A stretch of 64,000 nt of DNA from Halobellus sp. MBLA0158 (lineage in GTDB: Archaea; Halobacteriota; Halobacteria; Halobacteriales; Haloferacaceae): NCBI RefSeq assembly GCF_041477585.1, contig NZ_JBGNYA010000001.1, positions 434,001-498,000 of the forward strand, given 5' to 3'. The translations under genes and the position numbers were made by a program. The notes beneath the pieces are model-generated. The model saw only the letters and a list, made by a program, of their open reading frames with translations, was not told where the DNA came from and did no database searches. This document shows, piece by piece, positions 24,255 through 31,836 of this stretch; position 1 is the first letter of the stretch; every line of letters begins with the position of its first letter.

Positions 24255-25001
24255 ATGTCCGAGACGATCCGCGTCTTCGCCGGCGATTGCACGACGACCT
24301 TCGATGGCGCCCGCGACTGCGCCCGCACGCACCGCGGCCGCGTCGCGGTCGTGGTCAAGCCCGACCGCACCGTGCTGGTCCACGACGCCGACGGCTACCA
24401 GCCCGTGGCGTGGCTGACGCGCCCCGATTCCCTGACGGTCGAGACCGACTCCGGGGGCTTCGGCCTCGTCGCCCGCGCCGACGACCAGACCCTCCGCGTC
24501 GTCGCCAACGAATCTTCGGGCTGGGTCGAGTACCCGGTCACGGAGGCGGGCGTGCCGGTCGGCTCGCACCCGGAGACGGGCGAGCCGCTGGTCCGCGCGG
24601 GCGGCGCCGTGGTCGGTCTCGATTCGGATGCCAGATTCCCGCTCCCGGCGGGCGCGACCGTCCTCGACGACACCTGCGACGAGTGCGGTCTACCGACGAT
24701 CCGCGCGGAGGCCGGCGACGCCTTCGAGCTCTGTCTCGACCGCTCGTGTGCGTCGCTCGACGACGCCGTCCGCGAGCGGTTCGACCGCGCGTGGACCTGT
24801 CCGGACTGCGGCTCGGACCTCCGGATCATCCGCCGGGGCGGCCGCCTGCTCGCCGGCTGCGACGCCTACCCGGACTGCGAGACGGCCTTTTCGATCCCCG
24901 CTGGCGTCGTCGTCGACGAGTGCGCCTGCGGGCTCCCGGTCTTCGAGACGGCGCGGGGCCGGCGATGTCTCGACGGGATCTGCGACCGCTTCGCGGGGTG
25001 A
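24255..25001 (+). CDS. NucS-N-like domain fused to three topoisomerase-type zinc ribbons
   Basis: A 248-residue DNA-binding protein. The first ~70 residues resemble the N-terminal dimerisation domain of NucS/EndoMS nuclease (GRVAVVVKPDRTVLVHDADGYQPVAWL). The C-terminal half contains three cysteine ribbons of the topoisomerase C4 zinc-finger type: Cys 141/144/160/165, 182/185/202/208 and 223/225/238/243. The catalytic nuclease domain of NucS is missing. It probably binds single- or double-stranded DNA ends or mismatches as an accessory to NucS or a topoisomerase. It is followed closely by endA. Confidence 0.8.
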   Translation: MSETIRVFAGDCTTTFDGARDCARTHRGRVAVVVKPDRTVLVHDADGYQPVAWLTRPDSLTVETDSGGFGLVARADDQTLRVVANESSGWVEYPVTEAGVPVGSHPETGEPLVRAGGAVVGLDSDARFPLPAGATVLDDTCDECGLPTIRAEAGDAFELCLDRSCASLDDAVRERFDRAWTCPDCGSDLRIIRRGGRLLAGCDAYPDCETAFSIPAGVVVDECACGLPVFETARGRRCLDGICDRFAG

Positions 25002-25056
25002 TCCGGCCCACCCGCCGACCGCAGGCCCTATGTCCCCGCCGCGTCCGCTCTCGGGT

Positions 25057-26193
25057 ATGGAGGGGACACTGGCCGACGGGGTGGTCCGCGTCGGCGGCGA
25101 CGCCAGACAGCGGTTCTACGACTCCCGGGGCTACGGCCGGCCGCTCGACCGGAACCGCATCGAACTGGCGCCCGTCGAGGCCGCCCACCTGCTCGCGCGC
25201 GGCGACCTCGACGCCGTCGTGGACGACGAACGCGACGGCGACGGCGGCGCCTCGCGCCGCCTCGACTTCCGCGCGTACCTCGCCCGGACGGGCGCGACGC
25301 TCCGCTTCGCGGTCTACAAGGACCTCCGCGATCGGGGCTTCTACCTCTCGCCCGCCCGCGCGGAGTGGCCGGGCGTCGGCGGCGACGCGGCCGGCTCCGA
25401 CGACGTCGACTTCGTCGTCTACCCCCGCGGGGAGGGCCCCTGGGACGACGAGATCGCCTACCGGATCCGGGTCGCGGGTGAGCGCGAGCCCGTCCGCGCG
25501 GACTCCCTCGGCGGCGTCACCCTCGCGGTCGTCGACGAGGACGGCGAGCTGACGTACTTCGAGACCGACCGCGAGCCCGACCTCGTCGCCGACGCGGAGG
25601 GGGAGCCCGCCCACGACGTTCCCGCAGGCAGCGATCGGACCGTCGCTCCCGACGCGGACGCCGAGCCGTCGCTCCCCGAGGGGGTCGCCGCCGACCTCCT
25701 CGGCGACCGCGTCGTCTGCTACGGCGACGCCGACGCGCTCTACGAGCGGCGGTTCTACGGCCAGCGGCTGTTCGGCCGCAACGCCGAGGAGGGGCCGATC
25801 CAGCTCTCGCTCGTCGAGGGCGCGTACCTCGCCCAGCGCGGCGTCGTCGACGCCGACCCCGCGGCCGTGGTCGCGCTCGGCCGGGAGGTCGAGGGCGAGC
25901 GCTTCGACCGCCGCTTGCGGACCTACGCGGACCTGCGGGACCGCGGCGTCGTCCCCAAGAGCGGCTTCAAGTTCGGGGCGGACTTCCGGGTGTACGCCGA
26001 GTTCACGGACGTCGACTCGCTCTCGCACTCGACGGACCTCGTGCGCGTGGTCGCGCCGGATCACGTCTTCTACCCGCGGGACCTCTCGCTCGACGTCCGG
26101 CTCGCCGGCGGGGTCCGGAAGCGAATGGTTTTTGCGCTCACCGCGGCCAACGGCGAGATAGACTGGCTCTCGGTTGCCCGACTCACCCCGTGA
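25057..26193 (+). CDS. endA: tRNA splicing endonuclease
   Basis: A 378-residue tRNA-intron lyase of the two-repeat (alpha2) type. The C-terminal catalytic part has the triad region GFKFGADFRVYAEF (Tyr), HSTDLVRVV (His) and GGVRKRMVFAL (Lys), which matches the family motifs GFKFG-hFRVY, HS-YLV and VRK-M. The N-terminal half (about 1-180) is the partner domain with the ERRFYG-type segments of duplicated repeats. It cleaves bulge-helix-bulge motifs, so it also matters for the rRNA processing stems in this window. It is followed 13 bases later by trpS, probably in one transcript. Confidence 0.9.
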   Translation: MEGTLADGVVRVGGDARQRFYDSRGYGRPLDRNRIELAPVEAAHLLARGDLDAVVDDERDGDGGASRRLDFRAYLARTGATLRFAVYKDLRDRGFYLSPARAEWPGVGGDAAGSDDVDFVVYPRGEGPWDDEIAYRIRVAGEREPVRADSLGGVTLAVVDEDGELTYFETDREPDLVADAEGEPAHDVPAGSDRTVAPDADAEPSLPEGVAADLLGDRVVCYGDADALYERRFYGQRLFGRNAEEGPIQLSLVEGAYLAQRGVVDADPAAVVALGREVEGERFDRRLRTYADLRDRGVVPKSGFKFGADFRVYAEFTDVDSLSHSTDLVRVVAPDHVFYPRDLSLDVRLAGGVRKRMVFALTAANGEIDWLSVARLTP

Positions 26194-26206
26194 GCCACTC
26201 CCGCAT

Positions 26207-27853
26207 ATGACACGAGACCACGACGCTCCCGAGCGCGAGGCGGCGGACGACGAGCAGACGCGACCGGCGCGTCCGGACGGCGGCGCGGACGCCGACAGCG
26301 CCGCCGGCGCCGACGACGTCGCGCTCGACCCGTGGGGCTCTTCGACGATCGCCGACTACCGGAAGCTCTTCGAGGAGTTCGGCATCGGCGAGTTCGACGA
26401 CGTCCTCGCGGAGGTCCCGAACCCCCACTACCTGATGCGCCGGGGCGTCATCTTCGGCCACCGCGACTACGAGCCCGTCGCCGAGGCGCTGCGCGAGGGC
26501 GAGGAGGCGGCCGTCCTCTCGGGCTTCATGCCGACCGGCGACCCCCACATCGGCCACAAGCTGGTCTTCGACGAGATCATCTGGCACCAAGAGCAGGGCG
26601 CCGACGCCTACGGGCTGATCGCCGACCTGGAGGCTCACTCGGCCCGCGGGATGAGCTGGGAGGAGATCGACGAGCACGCCCGCGATTACCTCCTCAGCCT
26701 GCTCGCGCTCGGCTTCGACCCCGAGGAGGGCGAGCTCTACCGCCAATCGGAAAACCGGGAGCTTCAGGACCTCGCCTTCGAGCTCGGCTCGAAGGCGAAC
26801 TTCTCGGAGTTCCAGGGCATCTACGGCTTCGACGGCGAGACCAACGTCTCGCACATGCAGTCGGTCGTGACCCAGATGGCCGACATCCTCTATCCCCAGC
26901 TCGAAGAGCCCAAGCCGACGGTCATCCCCGTGGGCCCGGACCAGGATCCCCACGTCCGCTTCGCCCGCGACCTCGCGGCGCGGATGCGCTTCTTCGGCGT
27001 GACGGAGGCGTACGCGAGCTTCGAGCTCGACGACGCCGAGCGCGCGCTCGTCGGCGCCGTCTACGAGGAGCGCGAGGCCTACGCCGAAGAGCCCGACCGC
27101 CCGCGCTGTGAGGAGGCCGGCGCGTGGCTGGCCGAACTGGACGACGCGGACCTCGACGAACTCGGCGTCGTCGTCGACGACCGAGTGCGGGAGTCCGCCG
27201 TCGACAAACTCGACAACAGCGGGATGGAGCCGCTCCGTCCCCGCGTTCGCTTCCTCGATCTCAACGCGACCGACGAGGCCTTCGAGAGTCTGGTCGAGGC
27301 CATCGACGGCGAGAAGCGCCGCTACGACGAGCACGTCGACGCCTTCGATCTCGATCCCGAAGCGGCCGAAGAATTAGCGAGGGAGGTCGAACTCGACCAC
27401 GGCGGCTACGGCTTCGTCCCGCCGTCGTCGATCTACCACCGATTCATGACCGGCCTCACTGGTGGAAAAATGTCGTCGTCGATTCCGGCCTCGCACATCT
27501 CCCTCCTGGACGACCCCGAGGAGGGCTACGACAAGGTGAAGGCCGCGACGACGGGCGGCCGCGACACCGCCGAAGAGCAGCGCGAACTCGGCGGGAAGGC
27601 CGACGAGTGTCCCGTCTACGAGCTCTACGCGTACCTGCTCGCGGGCGACGACGACGAGTTCGCGAAGGAAGTCTACGACGAGTGCGTCGGCGGCGAGCGC
27701 CTCTGCGGCGGCTGCAAGGAGCAGGCCGCCGAACTGATGCGGGAGTTCCTCGAAGACCACCAGGAGAAACGCGAGGAGGTCGAAGCACTCCTTGACGACC
27801 TGGACATCTCCCTGACGTCGTCGCGGCGGGGCGTCGCGCCGGGCGACGACTGA
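26207..27853 (+). CDS. trpS: Tryptophanyl-tRNA synthetase
   Basis: Class Ib synthetase charging tRNA-Trp. It has 548 residues, longer than bacterial forms, with an acidic N-terminal extension (about 40 residues) and a haloarchaeal insertion in the middle. The signature HIGH is at residues about 114-117 and KMSSS at about 421-425. Between them are the Rossmann core (GPDQDPHVRFARDLAARM) and KANFSEFQGIYGF. It starts at the ATG at 26207; the frame upstream crosses the endA stop. Short spacing suggests co-transcription with endA. Confidence 0.95.
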   Translation: MTRDHDAPEREAADDEQTRPARPDGGADADSAAGADDVALDPWGSSTIADYRKLFEEFGIGEFDDVLAEVPNPHYLMRRGVIFGHRDYEPVAEALREGEEAAVLSGFMPTGDPHIGHKLVFDEIIWHQEQGADAYGLIADLEAHSARGMSWEEIDEHARDYLLSLLALGFDPEEGELYRQSENRELQDLAFELGSKANFSEFQGIYGFDGETNVSHMQSVVTQMADILYPQLEEPKPTVIPVGPDQDPHVRFARDLAARMRFFGVTEAYASFELDDAERALVGAVYEEREAYAEEPDRPRCEEAGAWLAELDDADLDELGVVVDDRVRESAVDKLDNSGMEPLRPRVRFLDLNATDEAFESLVEAIDGEKRRYDEHVDAFDLDPEAAEELAREVELDHGGYGFVPPSSIYHRFMTGLTGGKMSSSIPASHISLLDDPEEGYDKVKAATTGGRDTAEEQRELGGKADECPVYELYAYLLAGDDDEFAKEVYDECVGGERLCGGCKEQAAELMREFLEDHQEKREEVEALLDDLDISLTSSRRGVAPGDD

Positions 27854-27867
27854 CCGCGACCGATTCC

Positions 27868-27902
27868 GCTACTCGACCTCGCTACTCGACCTCGCTACTC
27901 GA
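27868..27902. repeat. 13-base tandem repeat after trpS
   Basis: The unit GCTACTCGACCTC occurs twice in tandem and then partly a third time. It lies between the converging trpS and amphi-Trp genes and overlaps the stop codon of the latter. Simple slippage is the likely origin. Confidence 0.8.
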
Positions 27903-28176
27903 TCGAGAGGTCGCCGCCGGCCGCCTCGCTCGCGCCTTCCTTCCACTCGATCTCGAACTCGATGGAGAGTTCGCCGTTCCCCTCTGTGGGCCCCTCGCGC
28001 TCGGCCTTCACCTCGAAGGCCGCCGTCGCGGGCGGATCCATCGTGATCGACTGCCCGCCCGCGGAGAGGGTGATCGCCCCGCCCGACTCTAGCTTCTCGG
28101 CGACCTCGCGGAGGTACGACGCGATCGCCGCTCGGTCCTGGGTGCTCTCGGACTCGAAGAGGACTTCTTCCGGCAT
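27895..28176 (-). CDS. Amphi-Trp domain protein
   Basis: A 93-residue haloarchaeal protein of the amphi-Trp family. It begins MPEEVLFESESTQDRAAIASYLREVAEKLESGG (helix) and continues with antiparallel strands (AITLSAGGQSITMDPP, FEVKAEREG, LSIEFEIEWKEG) that carry the alternating pattern of the family. The cellular role of this family is not known. The start at 28176 has a TATA-like box on the minus strand at about 28201-28207, giving a leaderless mRNA. It lies divergent from the pheST leader. Confidence 0.75.
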   Translation of the reverse strand: MPEEVLFESESTQDRAAIASYLREVAEKLESGGAITLSAGGQSITMDPPATAAFEVKAEREGPTEGNGELSIEFEIEWKEGASEAAGGDLSIE

Positions 28177-28251
28177 ACGTCTCCCTTCGCCGCACAGGCC
28201 CATAAACGCGCGCTCGATTCACCGTGCTAACGATCCGCACGATTTCGCAAC

Positions 28252-28259
28252 GGTTTTGT
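28252..28259 (+). promoter_or_regulatory. Candidate pheST TATA-like box
   Basis: The T-rich GGTTTTGT lies about 30 bases before the leader-ORF ATG at 28283, so transcription would start at or just before that ATG. No better box is seen closer to pheS. The match is weak. Confidence 0.3.
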
Positions 28260-28282
28260 CGGCGGCGGGTCCACCCACGCGT

Positions 28283-28369
28283 ATGCGCCACGGACCCGAC
28301 TCCGCGCGCGGCGTCGCCCGCCGATCGACCGACTCCGACGGGTCCGGCTTCTTTTTCGGGACCGCCTGA
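28283..28369 (+). CDS. Putative Phe-rich leader peptide of pheST
   Basis: A 28-codon ORF in the pheST leader. It begins MRHGPDSARG and ends SGFFFGTA, with three consecutive Phe codons (TTC TTT TTC, 28349-28357) and a stop three codons later. Leader peptides rich in the regulating amino acid are known upstream of bacterial phe and pheST genes. The ORF is too short for the usual gene tests and its codon pattern proves little. The T-run TTCTTTTTC that encodes the Phe codons could instead be an oligo-T terminator. Supporting context: the start is at the place where a leaderless mRNA from the box near 28252 would begin, and no other gene lies on this strand before pheS. Confidence 0.45.
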   Translation: MRHGPDSARGVARRSTDSDGSGFFFGTA

Positions 28370-28413
28370 CGACGGCGGACCCGGGGCCGGGGGGCGCCGA
28401 CGTCCCGGCCCGG
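28291..28413 (+). promoter_or_regulatory. Attenuator-like pairing segments in the pheST leader
   Basis: Segment 1 (CGGACCCG, 28291-28298) is perfectly complementary to segment 2 (CGGGTCCG, 28339-28346). Segment 3 (28376-28383) is an identical copy of segment 1 and can pair with segment 2 instead. A further hairpin (28381-28391 with 28404-28413, 10 pairs plus one bulge) overlaps the end of segment 3. Segment 2 is directly followed by TTCTTTTTC, which would serve as a terminator tract after the 1:2 hairpin. Alternative structures are visible; their function is inferred. Confidence 0.45.
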
Positions 28414-28517
28414 CGAAACCGTCCGATCCGGTCTCCCTGGCAGCGAAGCCCGCGGTCTTCGGAACTGCTAACTGGCGGCCGCGCAGTAGACGCGACAACG
28501 ACTCCCCGATATCCAGA

Positions 28518-30029
28518 ATGAAGCTCCCCGAATCACAGGTCGCGGCGCTGAACGCCGCGAGCGCGACGGACGAGACGCCGATCGATCGACTCGCCGAGGA
28601 GGCGGGCCTGAAGCCCGAGACCGCGACGCAGGCGGTCTTCGAGCTCCGCGACGAGGGCCTGCTTGAGGTCACAGAACGCGAGTCGGTCGAGTACGAACTG
28701 ACAGACGAGGGCGCCGAGTACGTCGAGTCGGGCCTCCCAGAGGTGCGGCTGTACCGCACCGCCGTCGAGGCCGGCACCGACGACGCCCCGGCGCAGATGG
28801 GCCGAATCATCGGTGCCTCGGGCCTTGAAGGCCCTGAGATCGACATCGCCCTGGCGAACTTCGGCCGGAAGGGCTACGGCGACATCGACAGCGGCGAGCT
28901 CTCGGCCGATCCCGACGCCGACGCGGACGACGACCCCGAGGCAGCCGCGCTGGCCGCGCTCGCGGAGGGCGGGGCCGTCGACGACGTCGATGCCGACGTC
29001 CTCGATCAGCTCGTCTCCCGGAATCTGCTGGACCGCCACGAGCGCGTCGTCCGGACGATCACACTAACCGACGCGGGCGTCACCGCGCTGATGGAGGGCA
29101 TAGAGACCGCCGAGACGGTCGACCGGCTCACGCCCGAGATGCTCACCTCCGGCGAGTGGCAGGACGTGGAGTTCACCGAGTACAACGTCGAGGCCGACGC
29201 GCCCGAGGTCCGGGGCGGCAAGACCCACGTCCTCCGCCAGACGGCCGAGCGCGTGAAGGACGTCCTCGTCGGGATGGGCTTCCAGGAGATGGAGGGCCCC
29301 CACGCCGACGCGGACTTCTGGATCAACGACTGCTTGTTTATGCCGCAGGACCACCCCGCGCGGACCCACTGGGACCGCTTCGCGCTCGACGTGCCGCCGA
29401 TCGAGCACCTCCCCGAGGACCTGGTCGACCGCGTCGAGTCCGCCCACCGCGAGGGCGTCGGCGAGGACGGCGACGGCTATCACTCGCCGTGGTCGGAGGA
29501 CTTCGCCCGCGCGGTCGCGCTCCGCGGCCACACCACGTCGCTGTCGATGCGCTACCTCTCGGGGACGGAAGTCGGCGAACTCGAACCCCCGCAGCGGTAC
29601 TTCTCCGTCGAGAAGGTCTACCGCAACGACACGCTGGACGCGACCCACCTGCTGGAGTTCTTCCAGATCGAGGGCTGGGTGATGGCTGAAAATCTTTCAG
29701 TCCGGGATCTGATGGGCACCTTCGTGGAGTTCTACGAGCAGTTCGGCATCACCGACATCCAGTTCAAACCGCACTACAACCCCTACACCGAGCCCTCCTT
29801 CGAGCTGTTCGGCAAGCACCCCACCACGGGCGAACTCATCGAGATCGGCAACTCCGGGATGTTCCGCGACGAGGTGCTCGAACCGCTCGGCGTCGAACAC
29901 GACGTGATGGCGTGGGGCCTCGCCCTGGAACGACTGGCGATGCTGACCACCGGCGCCGAGGACATCCGCGATCTGCACGGCACGCTAGCTGATCTGGACT
30001 TCCTCCGCGGCGCGGAGGTGACCTACTGA
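28518..30029 (+). CDS. pheS: Phenylalanyl-tRNA synthetase alpha subunit
   Basis: Catalytic subunit of the class II heterotetramer that charges tRNA-Phe. It has 503 residues. The N-terminal ~130 residues hold winged-helix-like domains (EEAGLKPETATQAVFELRDEGL) and the catalytic core follows, with class II motif 1 (around GFQEMEGPHADADFWIN), motif 2 (PQRYFSVEKVYRND) and motif 3 (GLALERLAML). It overlaps pheT by TGATG (stop and start share one base), so expression is coupled. The ~235-base gap to the predicted upstream promoter is unusual for this organism's leaderless style and carries the candidate attenuator. Confidence 0.97.
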   Translation: MKLPESQVAALNAASATDETPIDRLAEEAGLKPETATQAVFELRDEGLLEVTERESVEYELTDEGAEYVESGLPEVRLYRTAVEAGTDDAPAQMGRIIGASGLEGPEIDIALANFGRKGYGDIDSGELSADPDADADDDPEAAALAALAEGGAVDDVDADVLDQLVSRNLLDRHERVVRTITLTDAGVTALMEGIETAETVDRLTPEMLTSGEWQDVEFTEYNVEADAPEVRGGKTHVLRQTAERVKDVLVGMGFQEMEGPHADADFWINDCLFMPQDHPARTHWDRFALDVPPIEHLPEDLVDRVESAHREGVGEDGDGYHSPWSEDFARAVALRGHTTSLSMRYLSGTEVGELEPPQRYFSVEKVYRNDTLDATHLLEFFQIEGWVMAENLSVRDLMGTFVEFYEQFGITDIQFKPHYNPYTEPSFELFGKHPTTGELIEIGNSGMFRDEVLEPLGVEHDVMAWGLALERLAMLTTGAEDIRDLHGTLADLDFLRGAEVTY

Positions 30030-31786
30030 TGCCCGTCGTCGACATCGACCCCGACGAACTCCGCGAGCTGACCGGTCACGACGAGAAGGACGACGAAGAA
30101 CTGAAATCGGACCTCTTCGGCCTCGGCCTGGAGTTCGAGGGCGAGACCGAAGACGGGCTCTTGCAGTTCGAGTTCGGGCCCGACAGGCTGGATCGCCTCT
30201 CGGTCGAGGGCGTCGCGCGCTCGCTGCGGTACCACTACGGCGACGACCGCGGCGTCCGGGTGCCCGACACCAACGACCCCGACTTCACCTACGTCGTCGA
30301 CGAGGACGTCCCGGACGAGCGGCCGTACGTCACGGGCGCGATCGTCCGCGGCGTCGACCTCGACGAGCGGAGTCTGGACTCGCTGATCCAGCTCCAGGAG
30401 AAGCTCCACGCCACGATGGGCCGCAAGCGCGCGAAGGGCGCGATCGGCATCCACGATCTGGTCGCGATCAAGGGCGAGGTCCTCCGCGAGGACGCGTCGG
30501 GCAACTCCATCACCTACACCGGAATCGAGCCCGACGACGACACCTTCGTCCCGCTCGACAGCGACAGGGAGCTGACGCCCGCGGAGGTCTTGGAGGAACA
30601 TCCGACCGGCGAGACCTACGCCGACATCGTCGCCGACTACGACCGCTACCCCGCGATCTACGACGAGCTCGGGCTGTTCTCGTTCCCGCCGGTCATCAAC
30701 GGCCGCCGGACCGAGGTCTCGACGGACTCGACGGACTTGCTCGTCGAACTCACCGGCACCGACCAGTGGACGATCGACCGGATGTGCAACATCATCTGCT
30801 ACGCGCTCTCGGCGCGCGGGGCGACGATCGAGGAGGTCGAAATCGAGTATGGGGATCGTACCCTGGTCCGCCCGGACTTCGAGGTCGAGACCAAGTCGGT
30901 GAGCCACGATCGCATCGAGACGATGCTCGGCGTCGACTTCGAGCCCCGAGAGGTGATCGATCTGTTCGAGCGCTCCGGGCTGGACGCCGTCGTCGCGGAC
31001 GACGAGGGCGCGAACGCGGACGAGGGCGAATCCGGCGATGGCGACGCCGCTACCACCTACGACGTGTCGATCCCGCCGTACCGCGTCGACGTGCTCCACC
31101 CGCTCGACCTCGTCGACGACGTCGGCCGCGCGTACGGCTTCGACGAGATCGAACCCCGATACCCCGACATCGGGACGGTCGGTGGGCGCCACGAGCGCTC
31201 GCGCCTGGAGGCGGCGACCCGGAACACGCTCACCGGGCTGGGCTTCGAGGACCTCCTGAACTTCCATATGACCTCGGAGGAGGAGGCCTACGACCGGATG
31301 AACGTCGAGGCCGGGACCGAGTACCTCGGCGGCGGCGAGCCCGTCGAGATCACCGAGCCCTACAGCGAGGACTACACCATCCTCCGGCAGTGGGCGCTGC
31401 CCTCGCTTGTGATGGTCTTGGAGAACAACACCCACCGCGCCTACCCGCAGGACCTCGCGGAGGTCGGGCTCGTGGCCGAGCGCGACGACGACGTGAACAC
31501 TCGCGTGCGCGAGCGCCGGCACGTCGCGGGCGTGCTCGCGCGCCACGACGCGACCTACGAGGACGCCAAGGCCCGCCTGCAGGCGATCTGCCGGGACTTC
31601 GACGTCGACCTCGCGACGCCGCCGACCGACCATCCCTCGTTCATCGACGGCCGCGTGGCCGCGGTCGAGATCGACGGCGAGGCGGTGGGCGTCGTGGGCG
31701 AGCTCCACCCCCGCGTCTTGGTCGAACACGACCTCGAACTGCCGGTGGCGGCCTTCGAGTTCGAGCTCGACGCGCTGGCGGACTGA
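30029..31786 (+). CDS. pheT: Phenylalanyl-tRNA synthetase beta subunit
   Basis: Second subunit of the heterotetramer, 585 residues (archaeal type, shorter than bacterial). The B3/B4 editing domain, which hydrolyses Tyr-tRNA-Phe, is seen in the first half (the GRKRAKGAIGIHDL and FPPVINGRRTEVSTDSTDLLVE segments). The B5 DNA-binding-like domain follows and then the catalytic-like B6-B7 (RLEAATRNTLTGLGFEDLLNF, EITEPYSEDYTILRQWALPSL). Its start codon shares one base with the pheS stop. Confidence 0.96.
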   Translation: MPVVDIDPDELRELTGHDEKDDEELKSDLFGLGLEFEGETEDGLLQFEFGPDRLDRLSVEGVARSLRYHYGDDRGVRVPDTNDPDFTYVVDEDVPDERPYVTGAIVRGVDLDERSLDSLIQLQEKLHATMGRKRAKGAIGIHDLVAIKGEVLREDASGNSITYTGIEPDDDTFVPLDSDRELTPAEVLEEHPTGETYADIVADYDRYPAIYDELGLFSFPPVINGRRTEVSTDSTDLLVELTGTDQWTIDRMCNIICYALSARGATIEEVEIEYGDRTLVRPDFEVETKSVSHDRIETMLGVDFEPREVIDLFERSGLDAVVADDEGANADEGESGDGDAATTYDVSIPPYRVDVLHPLDLVDDVGRAYGFDEIEPRYPDIGTVGGRHERSRLEAATRNTLTGLGFEDLLNFHMTSEEEAYDRMNVEAGTEYLGGGEPVEITEPYSEDYTILRQWALPSLVMVLENNTHRAYPQDLAEVGLVAERDDDVNTRVRERRHVAGVLARHDATYEDAKARLQAICRDFDVDLATPPTDHPSFIDGRVAAVEIDGEAVGVVGELHPRVLVEHDLELPVAAFEFELDALAD

Positions 31787-31836
31787 CCGCCTAATCGAGC
31801 CACTTAACAGCCCGCCCGCCGGTATTTCCGCCCAGG

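Noticed and set aside
27868-27902. A CRISPR-like start because of tandem 13-base repeats
   Set aside because: Units are too short, directly abutting and only about 2.7 in number; no CRISPR array or cas gene occurs in the window.
28252-28517. A bacterial T-box riboswitch in the pheST leader
   Set aside because: No T-box consensus or specifier-loop layout is seen, and these elements are not known in archaea; the leader ORF and hairpins fit better.
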